Positions 25,363 through 34,245 of a DNA stretch of 64,000 bases are shown in pieces (position 1 is the first letter of the stretch; each line of letters opens with the position of its first letter). A program made the position numbers and the translations under genes. Origin of the DNA: SAR324 cluster bacterium (GTDB taxonomy: Bacteria; SAR324; XYD2-FULL-50-16); NCBI GenBank assembly GCA_028282885.1, contig JANQGX010000081.1, positions 1 to 64,000 of the forward strand. The letters are read 5' to 3'. The notes under the pieces are model-generated. The model was given only the letters and a program-made list of their open reading frames with translations. It had not been told where the DNA came from and searched no databases.

Positions 25363-26598
25363 TCACATCATGCTTTTCTGCACGGCAACCAGGTAGTCTA
25401 TATCCTCTTCCGTGTTGAAAAAGTGGGTGCAGACTCGTAGATTGCCAATCCCCCCCAAAGCCCTCATGGAAATCTTGATAGGCTTCATGTTTCGCCCCGG
25501 AGCGGCACAACGCTGAAAAAACGCTTTGTCGGATTCATAATCCCCGGAAGTATAGGTGATCAAACCATGCCGTTTTGCAGGATCGGTGGGAGAGGTCACC
25601 CGGCATCCGATCTCCGTCAACTTCTCGATAGCGTATGTTCCCAACCGCTTGATTCTCTCCTCGACGTTCTTAATGCCGATTTTCTCGTAGAACTTCAAGG
25701 TCTCCACCCAACCGAAGAGTGCCGGCCCGATGGTGGTATCCTGGGAAAATTTGTTGGCCGTATTCATCGGAGGATCCTGCCAACTGGCGAGTGTATCATG
25801 GTTTTGATCCCCGAAAGGTATCGGGCCTTTGAAATCGCTCCAGATGTAGTTTCTAAAATCGGGATCGATGGACTCTATCAACTCCTTCTTGATATAAAAC
25901 AATCCGGCGCCTTCAGGACCACATTGCCATTTGTAAGCCCCGGTGATCAGAAAATCCACATCATCATCCTTAACATCGATATCGATGGCGCCAAAAGCCT
26001 GGATGGCATCATCCAGGACCAGCGCCCCATATTGATGGGCGATGCGGCAGACCTCCTTCATATCAAAGGTAAATCCACAAAAGGCCGTTGTCCGGTCAAT
26101 ACAGACCAGTTTAGTTTTCTCATCCATGGCCGCATCCAGATCCTCCATCAGGATTTCACCATTGACATGATTGACCATCCTTATTTCCACGTCATACTTC
26201 TTGCTGATATCCGTAAGAATGTAAGGAATAGATGGGTAGGAGAGGTTTGTGATAATCACGTTGTCGCCTTTATCCCACTTCATCATGTTGTACAGGATTA
26301 AGTTGGCTGTGATGGCCGGGCGGTACATATTGGTCACCTCATCAACCTCGGCATTGATAAACCTTGCGCCCCGTTCTATACTCTCGGCCCACTTGGTCGT
26401 GAGAAATGGATGAGTGGCGATATCCGCATTCGGAATATCTTCCATGCGACCGTACTCAACAAAATTGTAAAACTCCTTCGCCGCTTTCAACCAGTAATTC
26501 CCCGGAATCATCTGATCTCCCGCGTTCAGGTATACCCAATAGTCCAGTAGCTTGAATTCGCTACGGATTTGATCGATATGCTCATCAATGTAATTCAT
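25363..26598 (-). CDS. class V aminotransferase-fold PLP enzyme (isopenicillin N epimerase/NifS-like)
   Basis: A 411-aa fold-type I PLP enzyme. The PLP Lys lies in LITGAYKWQCGPEGAGLFY, the Asp stacking on the cofactor in ALVLDDAIQAFGAIDID, and the phosphate-binding segment in TNLSYPSIPYIL. It resembles the isopenicillin-N-epimerase/kynureninase-like branch more than canonical cysteine desulfurases, since no mobile-loop Cys is obvious. Such enzymes perform lyase, racemase or desulfurase chemistry on amino acids. It is the second gene after RidA (33-bp gap, ribosome site GGAGAAG). The RidA pairing suggests that it releases an enamine or imine. Substrate unknown. Confidence 0.82.
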   Translation of the reverse strand: MNYIDEHIDQIRSEFKLLDYWVYLNAGDQMIPGNYWLKAAKEFYNFVEYGRMEDIPNADIATHPFLTTKWAESIERGARFINAEVDEVTNMYRPAITANLILYNMMKWDKGDNVIITNLSYPSIPYILTDISKKYDVEIRMVNHVNGEILMEDLDAAMDEKTKLVCIDRTTAFCGFTFDMKEVCRIAHQYGALVLDDAIQAFGAIDIDVKDDDVDFLITGAYKWQCGPEGAGLFYIKKELIESIDPDFRNYIWSDFKGPIPFGDQNHDTLASWQDPPMNTANKFSQDTTIGPALFGWVETLKFYEKIGIKNVEERIKRLGTYAIEKLTEIGCRVTSPTDPAKRHGLITYTSGDYESDKAFFQRCAAPGRNMKPIKISMRALGGIGNLRVCTHFFNTEEDIDYLVAVQKSMM

Positions 26599-26631
26599 GG
26601 TTGCTTCTCCATCTGCAGGCTACGCCGGTTT

Positions 26632-27012
26632 TCAGCTTCCGGCACATATTACGGATACTTCGACCAACACGTCCTTTGGCAATCTGGCTACCTCTACACA
26701 CTCCCGTGCCGGGGGATCCTTCTGGAAGTACTCCGCATAAGTCCGGTTAAAACTATCGAAATCGTTCATGTCTTTGATAAAGCATGAACTCTTTACCACT
26801 TGGTTCAACGTCAACCCGGCCGCTTCCACAACCGCCTTCATGTTTTCCATCACCTGTCGTGTCTGGATCTCAACAGTCTCACCGGCCAGTTCACCGGTTT
26901 CCGGTTTAAGGGGAATCTGCCCCGAAACAAACAGCAAATCCCCGATTTTGACAGCCTGTGAGTAAGGCCCCACAGCTTGAGGAGCGCTGTCTGTATTGAT
27001 GATCTCTTTCAT
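26632..27012 (-). CDS. RidA-family enamine/imine deaminase
   Basis: A 126-aa RidA (YjgF/YER057c/UK114) protein with APQAVGPYSQAVKIGDLLFVSGQ at the N-terminus, the conserved Arg in PARECVEVARLP and Glu in VEVSVICA. RidA hydrolyses reactive 2-aminoacrylate and related enamines formed by PLP enzymes. It is the first gene of the minus-strand operon with the class V PLP enzyme, NhaC-type antiporter and the 163-aa Cys protein, which fits a dehydratase- or lyase-type amino-acid route. A GGAG site precedes the start. The catalytic Arg is retained, so it is probably an active deaminase. Confidence 0.92.
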   Translation of the reverse strand: MKEIINTDSAPQAVGPYSQAVKIGDLLFVSGQIPLKPETGELAGETVEIQTRQVMENMKAVVEAAGLTLNQVVKSSCFIKDMNDFDSFNRTYAEYFQKDPPARECVEVARLPKDVLVEVSVICAGS

Positions 27013-27252
27013 GATAACTCCATTTCAATACTAGTGATTTGATTCTCGATTATCCTCGTCTACCCTACCGCCTGCCGGAATCAATTAACCGCTGGCTGAG
27101 TCGCGCACAATACGATGGATAGTCATATGATTAAGGATGAATCGATTGATGAAAGGATACACAACTTTTTTGTAGTGAGTCAACAATTTTGTTATGCATT
27201 TGAAAATATTTTTTAGAATCGTTCATCCCTTTAATACGTTCCCTTTTTCACC

Positions 27253-27288
27253 CCTCAAAAGCGGATTTTTGACAAATGATAAATCCGC
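27253..27288 (-). terminator. Rho-independent terminator of the sigma-54 regulator gene
   Basis: On the minus strand GCGGATTT and AAATCCGC (arms 27261-27268 and 27281-27288) form an 8-bp stem with a 12-nt loop, followed by TTTTGAGG. It lies about 50 bp after the regulator stop codon. Elsewhere in 27013-27335 I found no clear -24/-12 sigma-54 promoter for the RidA operon. Confidence 0.65.
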
Positions 27289-27335
27289 GGTTACCTGAAA
27301 AGGAAACGCTTCTTTAACTTCCTCTACATCCCTAT

Positions 27336-29189
27336 TCATAATGCAAGGCGATACATTGTCATCTTCCGCCAGAGGGTACTACGCGCCATCCCAAGCTCTG
27401 CCGCTGCTTCACTTCGGTTACCCTTGTGCTGAATAAGCGCTTTCTCAATGGCCTGTTTTTCGTCAACTTGCCAGGGCTTTAAGGGAGTATCTAAAATCTG
27501 ACGGTGTCCCTTGGATGCCGATGGTGTCTGAATATCTGCAGTGAATGTGCGGGTACCGGCCGGCCCCGGTCCGCTTTGCAGATCTAGACTGGATACAATT
27601 TGAACCGGCAAGTCTTCGGGTTTGATGACAAGCCCGTTTTTCATGGCCAGTGCATACTCAATGGTGTTTTCCAACTCCCTGATATTCCCACTCCATGGGG
27701 CGTTCAACATGATTTGCTGCGCGTAATGATTTAATGAAACAGTTCCGGCTTTAGGTTTTCTGTTGTGTTTCTTGATGAAATGCTTGGCCAGCGGGAGGAT
27801 ATCCTCTGTTCTCTCCCTCAAAGGTGGTATGTAGAGCTGGATGACGGCAATACGATAATAGAGATCCGATCGAAACAGGTTCTGGCTGACTTGTTCCGTC
27901 AGGTTTCGATGGGTGGCGGTAATCACGCGAACATCAACCGGATAGGATTGTTTGTCGCCTACAGGTCTTACTTCCTTTTCCTGTAAGGCACGTAGTACTT
28001 TTACCTGTAAAGAAATATCCAGATCGCCAACCTCGTCCAGAAACAAGGTCCCCCCGCTTGCCTCGCGAAACAAACCGGTGTGATGAGAGACCGCCCCGGT
28101 AAAAGCACCTTTCACATGACCAAACAGCTCCGATTCCAGAAGGGTTTTTGGTAGTGCCCCGCAGTTAACAGCCACAAACGGCATATTTCGACGGCCGCTC
28201 TGTTTATGAATTGCCCTGGCAACAAGTTCTTTCCCGACCCCGGTTTCTCCCAATATCAACACGGTGGAATCTACGTCCGCACAACGGGCAATCAATTCAA
28301 ATACTTTTTGCATCGCTGTACTGATCCCGATGATCTCAGCTTTTAAACTGTTTCTTCGCACCGCGCGCTTTATCCGGAAGAGTTCTTTTTCCTTCTCCTC
28401 CAGCTTTTTCCGGTCGGTCACATCCTTCAAAATCTCAGCAAAAGCGATCACCTTTCCCTGGTGATCACGGACGCTTTCCACCTGACCCGAAAATTGACGA
28501 TGTTCTCCATCAATCTTAAGGCTCACCTCGACCGGGCTGTCCTGTGAATCCGGTAATTCCAGGATTCCCCGGACTCTACGGATCTCTTCTCCCTTGGGAT
28601 TGTTTAACAGCAGTTTTCCCAGTTCATCGTAGACCGTTACGCAATCCCCAATGCCAAATAGGATGGTTTCCAGCATCTGCTTCTCTCTTTTCAACTCATT
28701 TCGGCTGACGGCCAGTTTGTTGTTGACCCTGTTCAAGGCTTGCTGACTCTCCAATAGCGCTTTATTGGATTGCTGAAGTTCGGCTTGTATCTTCTTCTGC
28801 TCCCGGATATCGGTAAACATGATATACTGAGATACAGGCTGCCCATCCCGATCAAAATTGGTCGAAATATGAAACAAAGCCGGGATCCTCACGCCGGGTT
28901 CGTTATGTGGAAGAAAGAATTCATACTGATAAAACTTGTTCTGCTGTTGAGCCGCAAGATCCATTTTGAAAAGCTCCTCAAAATCCTCCGGATCGTAAAA
29001 TTCGCTTGCATGATGCCCCACAACCTGGTCCCGAGTACCTCCAACCATCTTCAGGAAGGTTTCGTTAACCTCCATTATCCAAAAATCCATATCCATGAAG
29101 GAAAAGCCGATATTGAGCGATTCCAGAAGTTGCAGATAGGTCTGGTCGAGGTGAAGAGAACCGTTCGAAAGTTTGGTGTCTGGTATCAT
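27336..29189 (-). CDS. sigma-54-dependent transcriptional activator with two PAS domains
   Basis: A 617-aa bacterial enhancer-binding protein. The ATG at 29189 is preferred to the longer frame (29237) because GAGGGCAACT precedes it. PAS domains lie at about 20-135 and 175-265. The AAA+ domain (about 285-525) has Walker A GETGVGKE, an intact GAFTGA loop (361-366) for sigma-54 contact and Walker B GGTLFLDEVGD. The C-terminal Fis-type HTH is RSEAAAELGMARSTLWRKM. The PAS domains probably sense a catabolite. It sits between the RidA operon (same strand) and the divergent saccharopine-dehydrogenase-like gene, either of which may be its target. Confidence 0.9.
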   Translation of the reverse strand: MIPDTKLSNGSLHLDQTYLQLLESLNIGFSFMDMDFWIMEVNETFLKMVGGTRDQVVGHHASEFYDPEDFEELFKMDLAAQQQNKFYQYEFFLPHNEPGVRIPALFHISTNFDRDGQPVSQYIMFTDIREQKKIQAELQQSNKALLESQQALNRVNNKLAVSRNELKREKQMLETILFGIGDCVTVYDELGKLLLNNPKGEEIRRVRGILELPDSQDSPVEVSLKIDGEHRQFSGQVESVRDHQGKVIAFAEILKDVTDRKKLEEKEKELFRIKRAVRRNSLKAEIIGISTAMQKVFELIARCADVDSTVLILGETGVGKELVARAIHKQSGRRNMPFVAVNCGALPKTLLESELFGHVKGAFTGAVSHHTGLFREASGGTLFLDEVGDLDISLQVKVLRALQEKEVRPVGDKQSYPVDVRVITATHRNLTEQVSQNLFRSDLYYRIAVIQLYIPPLRERTEDILPLAKHFIKKHNRKPKAGTVSLNHYAQQIMLNAPWSGNIRELENTIEYALAMKNGLVIKPEDLPVQIVSSLDLQSGPGPAGTRTFTADIQTPSASKGHRQILDTPLKPWQVDEKQAIEKALIQHKGNRSEAAAELGMARSTLWRKMTMYRLAL

Positions 29190-29213
29190 AGTTGCCCTCG
29201 TTTGATGAAACAT

Positions 29214-29346
29214 TGTTGCAACATATTTGCAATACACTAGACCTTATTCGCTTCTTCCTTATTTTGTCAAAAATTTTTTTATTTTTTTTATCAGTTAGTT
29301 AGTAACACAGTGGTCGCTAAATTGAGATGGTATGTTTGCTGCAACA
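29214..29346. promoter_or_regulatory. two near-identical palindromic sites in the divergent promoter region
   Basis: TGTTGCAACA (29214-29223, a perfect palindrome) and TGCTGCAACA (29337-29346, one change, inside ATGTT-N6-AACAT) lie 123 bp apart between the sigma-54 activator and the divergent dehydrogenase gene. Fis-type HTH activators bind such dyads as upstream activating sequences, so these are candidate sites for the adjacent regulator. Confidence 0.4.
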
Positions 29347-29434
29347 TGTCGCACCAAACATTAGGTGGACAGGCAAAACCGACTAACAGCATGTATCACG
29401 AGTGCGATGCACGGAAGTTTTTTGAAAGGAAAAT

Positions 29435-30658
29435 ATGGCGAAAATAATTGTCTTGGGCGGTTGTGGTGCCGTCGGTAGCAATGCAGTAAAAACCCTGGTC
29501 CGGGATAACACTTTTTCAGAGGTGGCAATCGGAGATAGCAATGTCGAAAAAGCGGAACGGATGGCCGAAGACCTCGGTCCGGGAGTAATCTCCCGGAAAT
29601 TTGACGCGTTGGACATAGATAGCTGCAAAGATGCTATCGCCGGATGCGACTTGGTTTTAAATTGTGTGGGGCCTTTCTACAGCACAGTTAAAACAATTCT
29701 TACCGCGGCCATTGAGGTCGGAATCAATTATGTGGATGTCTGCGACGATCCGGACGTGACCCTGGAAATTTTAGGCTTGGACGAAGCCGCAAAAAAGGCG
29801 GGCATTACCGCTCTAATCGGGATGGGGGCGTCACCGGGCATCACCAATCTGTTGGCCAAGCTGGCGGCAGACGATTTTTTGGATGAAACCGATTCCATTG
29901 ACATCTTTCATACCCATGGCGGTGAACCCTTCGAGGGAGACGGCGTGATCGGACACCGGTTTCATTGCATGAGTATCGATATCCCTATGTACCTGGAGGG
30001 AGAATTGAAATACGTCAGGTACTTTGAAGAAGATGGCATCGCCTTAAGGCAAAGCTTCGATTTTCCGCTGATCGGTAAGAATATCCCCCTGTACCCCTAT
30101 CCTCACCCGGAACAATTGACATTGCCCCGTTATATCAAAGTGAAAAACGTCACGAACAAAGGGTCGGTTCTTCCCATTGAGTACTACCAGCTCACTTCCG
30201 AGGTGTGTCGCTTGGGCATGGCTTCAAAAGAGCCTATTGAAGTCAAGGGACGGGAGGTGGTTCCTTATGACTTTGCCTTGGCGTTCATCAAGCGGGAGAG
30301 GGACCGGATATTAAAGGAAACGCAATTCGGGGAACAACGGGGCGCTATGAGTATCGTCGTCAAAGGAAAGAAAAACGGCGAGATATTGGAATATCGTATT
30401 CATACCTATTCCAGCAGCCAGGCCCTGGGAGAAGGCACGGGTATCCCTGCAGCAGCCGGAGCGATCATGATGCAACAGGAAAAAGTCTCGGGAAAGGGAG
30501 TACTCCCGCCAGAGGGCTGCATCAGGCCTCTCGAATTTATTGATGTATTTCGTCCGCTGGCCGATATGGCGGATGCAGATATGGGTAAATCCGGTGAGAG
30601 TTCACTTATCGTTGAACAAGTGGATGCCGATGGCAAGGTTACGACATTGGATTTTTGA
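29435..30658 (+). CDS. saccharopine dehydrogenase-like NAD(P)-dependent oxidoreductase
   Basis: A 407-aa protein with an N-terminal Rossmann fold (IIVLGGCGAVGSNAVKTL, then GDSNVEKAERMAEDLG) and the LVLNCVGPFYSTV and YVDVCDDPDV segments typical of the saccharopine-dehydrogenase/LYS9 family. The C-terminal half matches the substrate domain (IGMGASPGITNLLAKLA). Family members reduce or oxidise C-N bonds of amino-acid adducts, or act on carboxynorspermidine or lysine intermediates. AAAGGA precedes the start. It is divergent from the sigma-54 activator and close to the RidA operon, so an amino-acid role is likely. Confidence 0.85.
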   Translation: MAKIIVLGGCGAVGSNAVKTLVRDNTFSEVAIGDSNVEKAERMAEDLGPGVISRKFDALDIDSCKDAIAGCDLVLNCVGPFYSTVKTILTAAIEVGINYVDVCDDPDVTLEILGLDEAAKKAGITALIGMGASPGITNLLAKLAADDFLDETDSIDIFHTHGGEPFEGDGVIGHRFHCMSIDIPMYLEGELKYVRYFEEDGIALRQSFDFPLIGKNIPLYPYPHPEQLTLPRYIKVKNVTNKGSVLPIEYYQLTSEVCRLGMASKEPIEVKGREVVPYDFALAFIKRERDRILKETQFGEQRGAMSIVVKGKKNGEILEYRIHTYSSSQALGEGTGIPAAAGAIMMQQEKVSGKGVLPPEGCIRPLEFIDVFRPLADMADADMGKSGESSLIVEQVDADGKVTTLDF

Positions 30659-30766
30659 GTTTTCTTTCCAGCATAGCCGTCCAGATGTTTTGATTGAGCA
30701 TCAGATTCGTTCAGGACCCCGGCTACGATTTTTAACCGAGCAATGATGAAGAAACAAAAAGGAAAC

Positions 30767-32614
30767 ATGATGAAAAAGCGATGCAACCCTTCAGGAATAA
30801 AGAGAAAAAGTCTATTGGTTGCGGCAGTATTATTGATTTTTCTGGGCATTTCAAATTGTGCCGACAACTCGTCCAGCTCTAGCTCTTCCGACAATGCCAT
30901 TACGGCCTTTAGCTTCTTAGCGGAAAATAATGACGCCTTGTCATCCGATGTCGATGCAACCGTCGATGGGACGAACATTTCCGCAACCGTACCGAATGGA
31001 ACCGGCGTAGCCGCGCTGGTCGCGACCTTCACGACCACGGGAGAAAGCGTCGCCGTGGGGGACACCACTCAAGTGAGTGGTACAACCGCTAATGATTTCA
31101 GCAGTGAAGTCACTTACACGGTGACTGCCGAGAATGGATCAACGAAAGATTATGCAGTAACCGTTACGATTGGTGACGATACGAGTGGGGATGGTGACGA
31201 TACAAGTGGGGGCAGTCAAGCGGCTACACCGACGTTTAGTCCCGACACCGGTACCTATACATCGTCTCAAAGCGTTACGATCAGCTGCACGACCAGTGGG
31301 GCCACCATCTATTATACAACCGACGGCACCACACCCACCAGTTCATCCACTCTTTATAGTTCTGCCGTTACAATCAGTTCCACAACAACACTCAAGGCCA
31401 TCGCCGCGGCATCGGGATATACGGATAGTGAGGTGGCCAGCGCGACCTACACAATGCAAATACCGGTATCCTCCTGGAGTTTTGTAGACGGTGACGGCAC
31501 GTATGGCATTAATCAGGACACCTCGGAAAGTGCTAGAAGAGTGACAATGGTCGAATATAATTCCAAACTCTATGCCGCATGGATGGAGGATTTATCAGGA
31601 ACCACTCAAATTCGGGTAAAGGTTTACGATGGAAGTAGTTGGAGTTCTGTGGACGGCGGTGCAACGACGGGACTCAATAGGGATTCGGCAAACAATGCGG
31701 AAAACCCATCTCTGGCTGTATACAACTCCAAACTTTACCTCGCCTGGGACGAATTTTACAGTTCCAGATCTCAAATTAGGGTCAAAGCATATGATGGAAG
31801 TAGCTGGAGTTTTGTGGATGGCGGCGCCGTAACAGGGCTGAACTATGATACAGGTCAAAATGCCGCTCTCACCTCCATGTCCGTATACGACTCCAAACTC
31901 TATCTTGCCTGGCATGAGGACAATCAAATCCGGGTAAAAGTATACGACGGAAGCAGTTGGAGTTTTGCGGATGGCGGCGGAGCGACTGGGTTGAATAAAG
32001 ACACGTCCAAATCAGCCTCCTACGTTTCCTTGATTGTATTCGATTCCAAACTCTATGCCGCATGGCAGGAGCCGGATAGTTTAAGCAAAGAACAAATCCG
32101 TGTCAAAGTGTACGACGGAAGTAGCTGGAGCTTTGTAGACGGCGACGCCGCAACAGGACTAAACTATAACACGGCTGCCCACAGCAAATACGTTTCCACA
32201 TCGGTATATAACTCCAAACTCTATGTCGCATGGCAAGAGTTTGATTCAACCTTTCAAATCCGGGTGAAGGTTTATGATGGAAGTAGTTGGAGCTTTGTGG
32301 ATGGCGGAGGCACGACAGGACTTAACAAGGACACGTCTGAATCTGGTGAAAACACTTCCATGTCGGTTTTTAACGCCATTCTCTATCTCACATGGAATGA
32401 GGCCAATGGAAGCAACAAAAAGCAAATCCGGGTAAAAAGCTATGATGGAAGTAGTTGGAGCTTTGTGGATGGAAACGGCGACAATGGACTCAATAAGGAT
32501 TCTTCTGTAAATGCTTCGTACCCTGTCGCCTATGTATTTGATTCCAAACTCTATATCGCATGGAACGAGTATGTCGGAGCCGAAAATCAGGCACGGGTAA
32601 TTTCCGGGCAGTAA
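30767..32614 (+). CDS. lipoprotein with chitobiase-like domain and seven propeller-type repeats
   Basis: A 615-aa exported protein from the ATG at 30767, which has AAAAGGAAAC upstream (an in-frame ATG also exists at 30743). The signal sequence ends at ISNCADNSSSSS, a slightly atypical lipobox. Then come a beta-sandwich region (TFTTTGESVAVGDTTQVSGT...), a chitobiase-like segment (ATPTFSPDTGTYTSSQSVTI, then YYTTDGTTPTSSS), and seven repeats of about 55 aa centred on YDGSSWSFVDGGG-TGLNKDT and SKLYxAWxE-QIRVKV. The first repeat lacks its front half and the last its back half, as expected for a closed seven-bladed beta-propeller. Probably a cell-surface adhesive or glycan-binding protein. It lies next to a sugar-kinase gene. 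Confidence 0.75.
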   Translation: MMKKRCNPSGIKRKSLLVAAVLLIFLGISNCADNSSSSSSSDNAITAFSFLAENNDALSSDVDATVDGTNISATVPNGTGVAALVATFTTTGESVAVGDTTQVSGTTANDFSSEVTYTVTAENGSTKDYAVTVTIGDDTSGDGDDTSGGSQAATPTFSPDTGTYTSSQSVTISCTTSGATIYYTTDGTTPTSSSTLYSSAVTISSTTTLKAIAAASGYTDSEVASATYTMQIPVSSWSFVDGDGTYGINQDTSESARRVTMVEYNSKLYAAWMEDLSGTTQIRVKVYDGSSWSSVDGGATTGLNRDSANNAENPSLAVYNSKLYLAWDEFYSSRSQIRVKAYDGSSWSFVDGGAVTGLNYDTGQNAALTSMSVYDSKLYLAWHEDNQIRVKVYDGSSWSFADGGGATGLNKDTSKSASYVSLIVFDSKLYAAWQEPDSLSKEQIRVKVYDGSSWSFVDGDAATGLNYNTAAHSKYVSTSVYNSKLYVAWQEFDSTFQIRVKVYDGSSWSFVDGGGTTGLNKDTSESGENTSMSVFNAILYLTWNEANGSNKKQIRVKSYDGSSWSFVDGNGDNGLNKDSSVNASYPVAYVFDSKLYIAWNEYVGAENQARVISGQ

Positions 32615-32629
32615 AGGGTGTCAGGGGAC

Positions 32630-34198
32630 ATGGCAAACACGTACATCCTGGCTTTTGATCACGGCACATCCGGGATGAAGTCTGCGATTGTCGATACCAA
32701 AGGCCGGGTGATCGATTTCGAATTTGCGGATACCCCCATCCATTTTCTTCCCGGAGGCGGTGCGGAGCAGGACCCGCAGGACTGGTGGGAAGCGCTGTTG
32801 CTGACCGCCAAAAAACTGGTGCAACGCCGAAAAGTACCTCCTGAAGAAATCGCTGCCATTGGAATCTCCAGCACCTTTTCCAGCACTGTGGCTGTCGACA
32901 GGGAAGGTCGGCATCTGATGAATTCCCTCACCTGGATGGATTCAAGGGGGGCGCCATACATTCGGCAGTGTTTCTCCGGATTCCCCAATGTTAAAGGGAT
33001 CAATCTGCTCAAGGCTCTGAAATGGGTCAGAAAAACGGCGGGTGCCCCTTCACTGTCCGGAAAGGACGATATCGGTCATGTTTTGCTGATTAAACATGAA
33101 TATCCTGAAATTTATGAAAAAACCTACATGTTTCTCCCCAGCAAAGATTACCTGAATCTGCGATTGACAGGGATATTTGCAGCGTCGTTCGACTCCATGC
33201 ACCTCTTCTGGCTGACAAACATCAGAGATATTAACAACATGTTTTATGACGATTCCCTGATTGAGGACGCAGGCATCGATAAAGCCAAGCTTCCGCCCAT
33301 GAAGCTGTCCACCGACATTCTCGGGACAGTGTCCGCTTCAGTTGCGGACGAAATCGGTATCAGCCGGGACGTTAAGGTCGTGATGGGATCACCGGATCAT
33401 CAAAGTGCTTGTATCGGATCCGGGGCGGTGAGGGACTATGAAGGGCATTTGTACATCGGAACCTCTTCCTGGATCGAGTGTCTGGTCCCCTTCAAGAAAA
33501 CCGACATTTTTCATTCAATTGCCTCTTTCCCCACAGCAATTCCCGGCAGGTATCAGTGCATTAACGAACAGGATCTGGCCGGCGGATGTTTGTCGTTTCT
33601 GATGGACAACGTCCTGTTTTACGAAAACAATCACATTCCCACCATCGCACCGGATGAGGCATATGAGGCATTAAATCGGGCAGCACGGCAGATTCCCCCC
33701 GGCAGCGACAAACTGATTTTCACACCATGGTTAAATGGCGAACGAACACCGGTTGACGACACCTCGCTTAAGGGGGGATTTCATAACATGTCCAAAACCC
33801 ATACTCGCGATCACATGATTCGAGCAGTGATGGAAGGAGTGGCATATAACACTCGCTGGATGCTTAGTTTCACAGAAAAATACATCGGCCGTAGACTGTC
33901 ACCGATCAATATTATTGGTGGTGGGGCGAAATCCGATTTGTGGTGTCAGATTTTCGCGGATGTGCTTCAACGCGATATACGTCAAGTGAACGGTCCCGTC
34001 CATGCCAATGCAAGAGGAGCGGCCTTTATTGCCTTGGTGGGATTGGGGATGATCGGTTTTGACGACATACCGGTACTAACGAGCTACGAAAACACCTATA
34101 CGCCGAATCCCTTGAATGTGCCCATATATGAAGCGCTTTACAAATCCTTTCTTAGAATATACAAAGCAAACAAAGCCATATACCGCCATCTTAATTGA
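32630..34198 (+). CDS. FGGY-family carbohydrate kinase
   Basis: A 522-aa ASKHA kinase. The start at 32630 gives the family N-terminus (NTYILAFDHGTSGMKSAIVD, phosphate-1 loop); a GTG at 32618 is an alternative. Further motifs are QDPQDWWEALL, DSRGAPY, the catalytic Asp region GSPDHQSACIGSG, and the adenosine loop IIGGGAKSDLWCQIFADVL. It resembles xylulokinase-like enzymes that phosphorylate pentoses, polyols or related sugars, but the sugar cannot be told. It begins 16 bp after the propeller lipoprotein gene and is followed by a membrane protein and a sulfatase, suggesting use of a sulfated glycan or sugar. Confidence 0.85.
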   Translation: MANTYILAFDHGTSGMKSAIVDTKGRVIDFEFADTPIHFLPGGGAEQDPQDWWEALLLTAKKLVQRRKVPPEEIAAIGISSTFSSTVAVDREGRHLMNSLTWMDSRGAPYIRQCFSGFPNVKGINLLKALKWVRKTAGAPSLSGKDDIGHVLLIKHEYPEIYEKTYMFLPSKDYLNLRLTGIFAASFDSMHLFWLTNIRDINNMFYDDSLIEDAGIDKAKLPPMKLSTDILGTVSASVADEIGISRDVKVVMGSPDHQSACIGSGAVRDYEGHLYIGTSSWIECLVPFKKTDIFHSIASFPTAIPGRYQCINEQDLAGGCLSFLMDNVLFYENNHIPTIAPDEAYEALNRAARQIPPGSDKLIFTPWLNGERTPVDDTSLKGGFHNMSKTHTRDHMIRAVMEGVAYNTRWMLSFTEKYIGRRLSPINIIGGGAKSDLWCQIFADVLQRDIRQVNGPVHANARGAAFIALVGLGMIGFDDIPVLTSYENTYTPNPLNVPIYEALYKSFLRIYKANKAIYRHLN

Positions 34199-34245
34199 CC
34201 GATTTCGGTTGATAGCAACAGCAATCGACTCGCCAGGAGAAACGA

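Noticed and set aside
27013..27335. Possible sigma-54 -24/-12 promoter for the RidA operon
   Set aside because: No GG-N10-GC pair in a fitting context was found by eye on the minus strand; only a terminator hairpin is supported.
30406..31068. A 220-aa minus-strand frame
   Set aside because: It is antisense to the end of the saccharopine-dehydrogenase-like gene and the start of the lipoprotein gene, both well supported.
31468..32614. Regularly repeated DNA that could suggest a repeat array
   Set aside because: The periodicity is in-frame coding repetition of a propeller-like protein, not a CRISPR or intergenic array; no CRISPR array was seen in the window.
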